Below are positions 63,201-64,000 of a stretch of 64,000 nucleotides of DNA, piece by piece. The DNA comes from Steromphala cineraria (lineage: Eukaryota > Mollusca > Gastropoda > Trochida > Trochidae). The position numbers were made by a program, and so were the translations under genes. The notes under the pieces are model-generated. The model saw only the letters and a list, made by a program, of their open reading frames with translations, ran no database searches and was not told where the DNA came from. The stretch lies in NCBI GenBank assembly GCA_916613615.1, contig OU744736.1, positions 13,031,724 to 13,095,723 of the forward strand, written 5' to 3'. How positions within the stretch are numbered: the first letter of the stretch is position 1; the number at the start of each line of letters is the position of its first letter.

Positions 63201-64000
63201 TAGTATCACTGTAAGTAGTGTATGTATATTTGATTTGTTTATATGATAATTCCAGACCCGCTGCAAATGCTCACTTTAGCCTCAGAGAACAAGGAAATGA
63301 AGGAGGGGATGGCGAGGCTGCTCATTGAGAATGAAGAGTTGAGGAGGAAGATTGCGGGGGAAAAGATCAAAGAGCAGCCAACCATAGTTAAATCAAAGTT
63401 TTCGTGTTCAAACCTACCGCATAGTCAATACCCCTATTATACAGGTTTTTTATACCAAACTTTCATCTTGATTTTCCAGTTTCTTGTACCTGTTAAACAG
63501 CCATTTCAGTTCTCTAAATCCTTAAAATGTGTTCTAGAAATGTCTTTGGATGATCAAATGTTACTTGTATTTATGAAACTCAGACAGGATTTTGATTTCA
63601 AGCATTTGGCAAATTTATTTCTGATTTCATGTCAAGATTGTAGTACTATATTTTCAAATTGGATCAATTACATGTATTACAGATTTGGTTCCATTTCAAT
63701 TTGGCCCCATCGTGATGTTTTGATAGGAAATATGACCTCAAAATATCTGAAGGATTTTCCAAATACTTTAGTCATTATTGATGGTACTGAACTCAAGATT
63801 CAAAGACCCTCTTCTCTTGTACGACAGAGCCAACTGTATTCTGATTATAAATCATGCACCACTTTGAAAGGTTTGATTGGGGTTGATCCCAGGGGTTCAA
63901 TTATTTTCATTTCCATGTTATTCAACGGAGCTATTTCAGATAAAGAAATAACTGAGAAAAGTGGATTTATATCTCATCTGTCACACTTGATTGATTGTGG
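60203..64000 (+). CDS. THAP zinc finger + DDE transposase gene (4 exons seen, runs off window)
   Basis: The exons I infer are 60203-60415, 61116-61273, 61534-61631 and 63256-64000 (incomplete), all with GT/AG borders and matching phases (0, 2, 1), giving about 404 residues so far. The N terminus is a THAP DNA-binding finger: CCWGTC, FIPFPKP, the conserved WIRLCGR and VCTK/HF, with the last zinc His supplied by exon 2. Acidic linker and a coiled coil follow (EMKEGMARLLIENEELRRKI). Exon 4 has YYTGF, a helix-turn-helix (MSLDDQMLLVFMKLR to SNWINYM), and the start of the DDE_Tnp_4 nuclease: LVIIDGTELKIQRP with the first Asp, YSDYKSCTTLKGLIGVDPRG and GAISDKEITEKSG. The window ends at LIDCG, just before the second Asp. 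No stop or frameshift was seen. The architecture is that of ISL2EU-type or Harbinger-like transposases; a domesticated host gene is the alternative. Confidence 0.85.
61783..62200. mobile_element. ~418-bp MITE with ~63-bp inverted repeats in intron 3
   Basis: The left end begins CTGTGTATAACCGTATACCG and continues through GGCGGAGAAATGTTGCTAGC to GAGGAGC near 61845. The right end (about 62138-62200) is its complement with a few changes. The interior is non-coding. A target duplication is not obvious. It lies between the third exon of the transposase gene and the antisense nuclease frame, so it is probably a later insertion. Confidence 0.85.
62349..63098 (-). CDS. YqaJ/lambda-exonuclease-type nuclease, transposon-encoded
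   Basis: The frame encodes 249 residues with a YqaJ-like fold of the PD-(D/E)XK nuclease superfamily, which degrades or trims DNA ends in phage recombination systems. Motifs in order: QWFEERKPRLTASSFGHIM, SYGISNERIAKQMY (conserved Glu), PFLGATPDALV (catalytic Asp), GIVEIKCPYSARDM (E-x-K) and LHWHQVQGQLLITGAPFCEF. All expected catalytic residues are present and no break is seen. The start is uncertain: the frame runs upstream to 63125 as APLITPKPE, directly preceded by TATAG, so this may be the last exon of a spliced gene with a longer N terminus beyond the window. It lies antisense inside intron 3 of the THAP-DDE gene, which fits the two-gene layout known to me for ISL2EU elements. Its role in transposition is inferred. 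Confidence 0.85.
   Translation of the reverse strand: MKEMSSCGDVVFPKMDNLPCLEEVNENKEEWAHLEIDIDRSHYIQLETKEQSNSHQWFEERKPRLTASSFGHIMNRKKAINDVFIRNHCNGTSFTSAATSYGISNERIAKQMYIKKTNNHLHETGLIINPNIPFLGATPDALVCDNGVTGIVEIKCPYSARDMDIRQACGIKHFFLEENGNIFTLKKNSLHWHQVQGQLLITGAPFCEFVTYTRRELNIERIYPCGNSITNLLAKLLQVYIKYFKPFQQ

Noticed and set aside
1..64000. tRNA or rRNA genes
   Set aside because: I looked for paired tRNA A/B box sequences and conserved rRNA strings by eye and found none. A covariance-model scan would be needed to exclude tRNA-derived SINEs.

Overview
This is a eukaryotic, AT-rich, gene-poor genomic window dominated by repeats and transposable elements. Visible exon/intron structure, a non-LTR retrotransposon, several MITE families and a THAP/DDE plus YqaJ-nuclease transposon point to a marine invertebrate. 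A mollusc, perhaps a bivalve, is my best guess: the short motif TTATCTCCCTT (13.9 and 19.6 kb) and this transposon type are common there. That assignment is inference. I see no host gene that I can support, no rRNA or tRNA gene and no CRISPR array.

Layout. From about 2.3 to 59.5 kb the window is a degenerate head-to-tail array of a non-coding unit of roughly 8-9 kb. It can be followed by shared landmark sequences: a 'CTCTCTAGACATC' block at 2.9, 11.0, 22.5, 33.5 and 46.4 kb; an 'AACGGTTCCTGCTTCTCG' block at 5.4, 15.3, 24.6, 36.1 and 52.5 kb; and a 'GCTGTTTGGATTAAT'-type block at 9.0, 17.9, 25.6, 37.1 and 59.4 kb. Two inverted arms of about 4 kb (26.4-30.1 and 38.1-42.2 kb) interrupt it. On top of this lies a younger direct duplication of about 11.5 kb: copy A runs from about 24.6 to 36.1 kb and copy B from about 36.1 to 52.5 kb, resuming at 58.7 kb. 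A and B differ mainly by insertions, so each serves as an empty site for the other.

Elements placed by empty-site comparison: a 356-bp TTAA-flanked MITE family (six copies; 1.1, 7.9, 9.9, 15.9, 20.9 and 39.4 kb); a 902-bp TA-flanked element nested inside one of them (20.97-21.87 kb); a 988-bp foldback element only in A (32.5-33.5 kb); and, only in B, a decayed L2/CR1-type LINE (48.6-51.7 kb), a 571-bp TA-flanked MITE with 27-bp perfect terminal repeats (51.7-52.3 kb) and a 6.2-kb TTAA-flanked insertion (52.5-58.7 kb). That last insertion carries a 174-bp palindrome and a frameshifted tyrosine-recombinase relic. A 73/74-bp minisatellite has 2 units in A and about 29 in B (42.2-44.3 kb).

The right end (60.2-64.0 kb) holds the only plausibly functional coding sequence. 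It is a four-exon gene for a THAP zinc finger joined to a coiled coil, helix-turn-helix and DDE transposase domain, running off the window. On the opposite strand, inside its third intron, lies a YqaJ/lambda-exonuclease-type nuclease exon. To my knowledge this pairing is that of ISL2EU-type DNA transposons. The transposase would bind and cut the element ends; the nuclease is probably an accessory factor.
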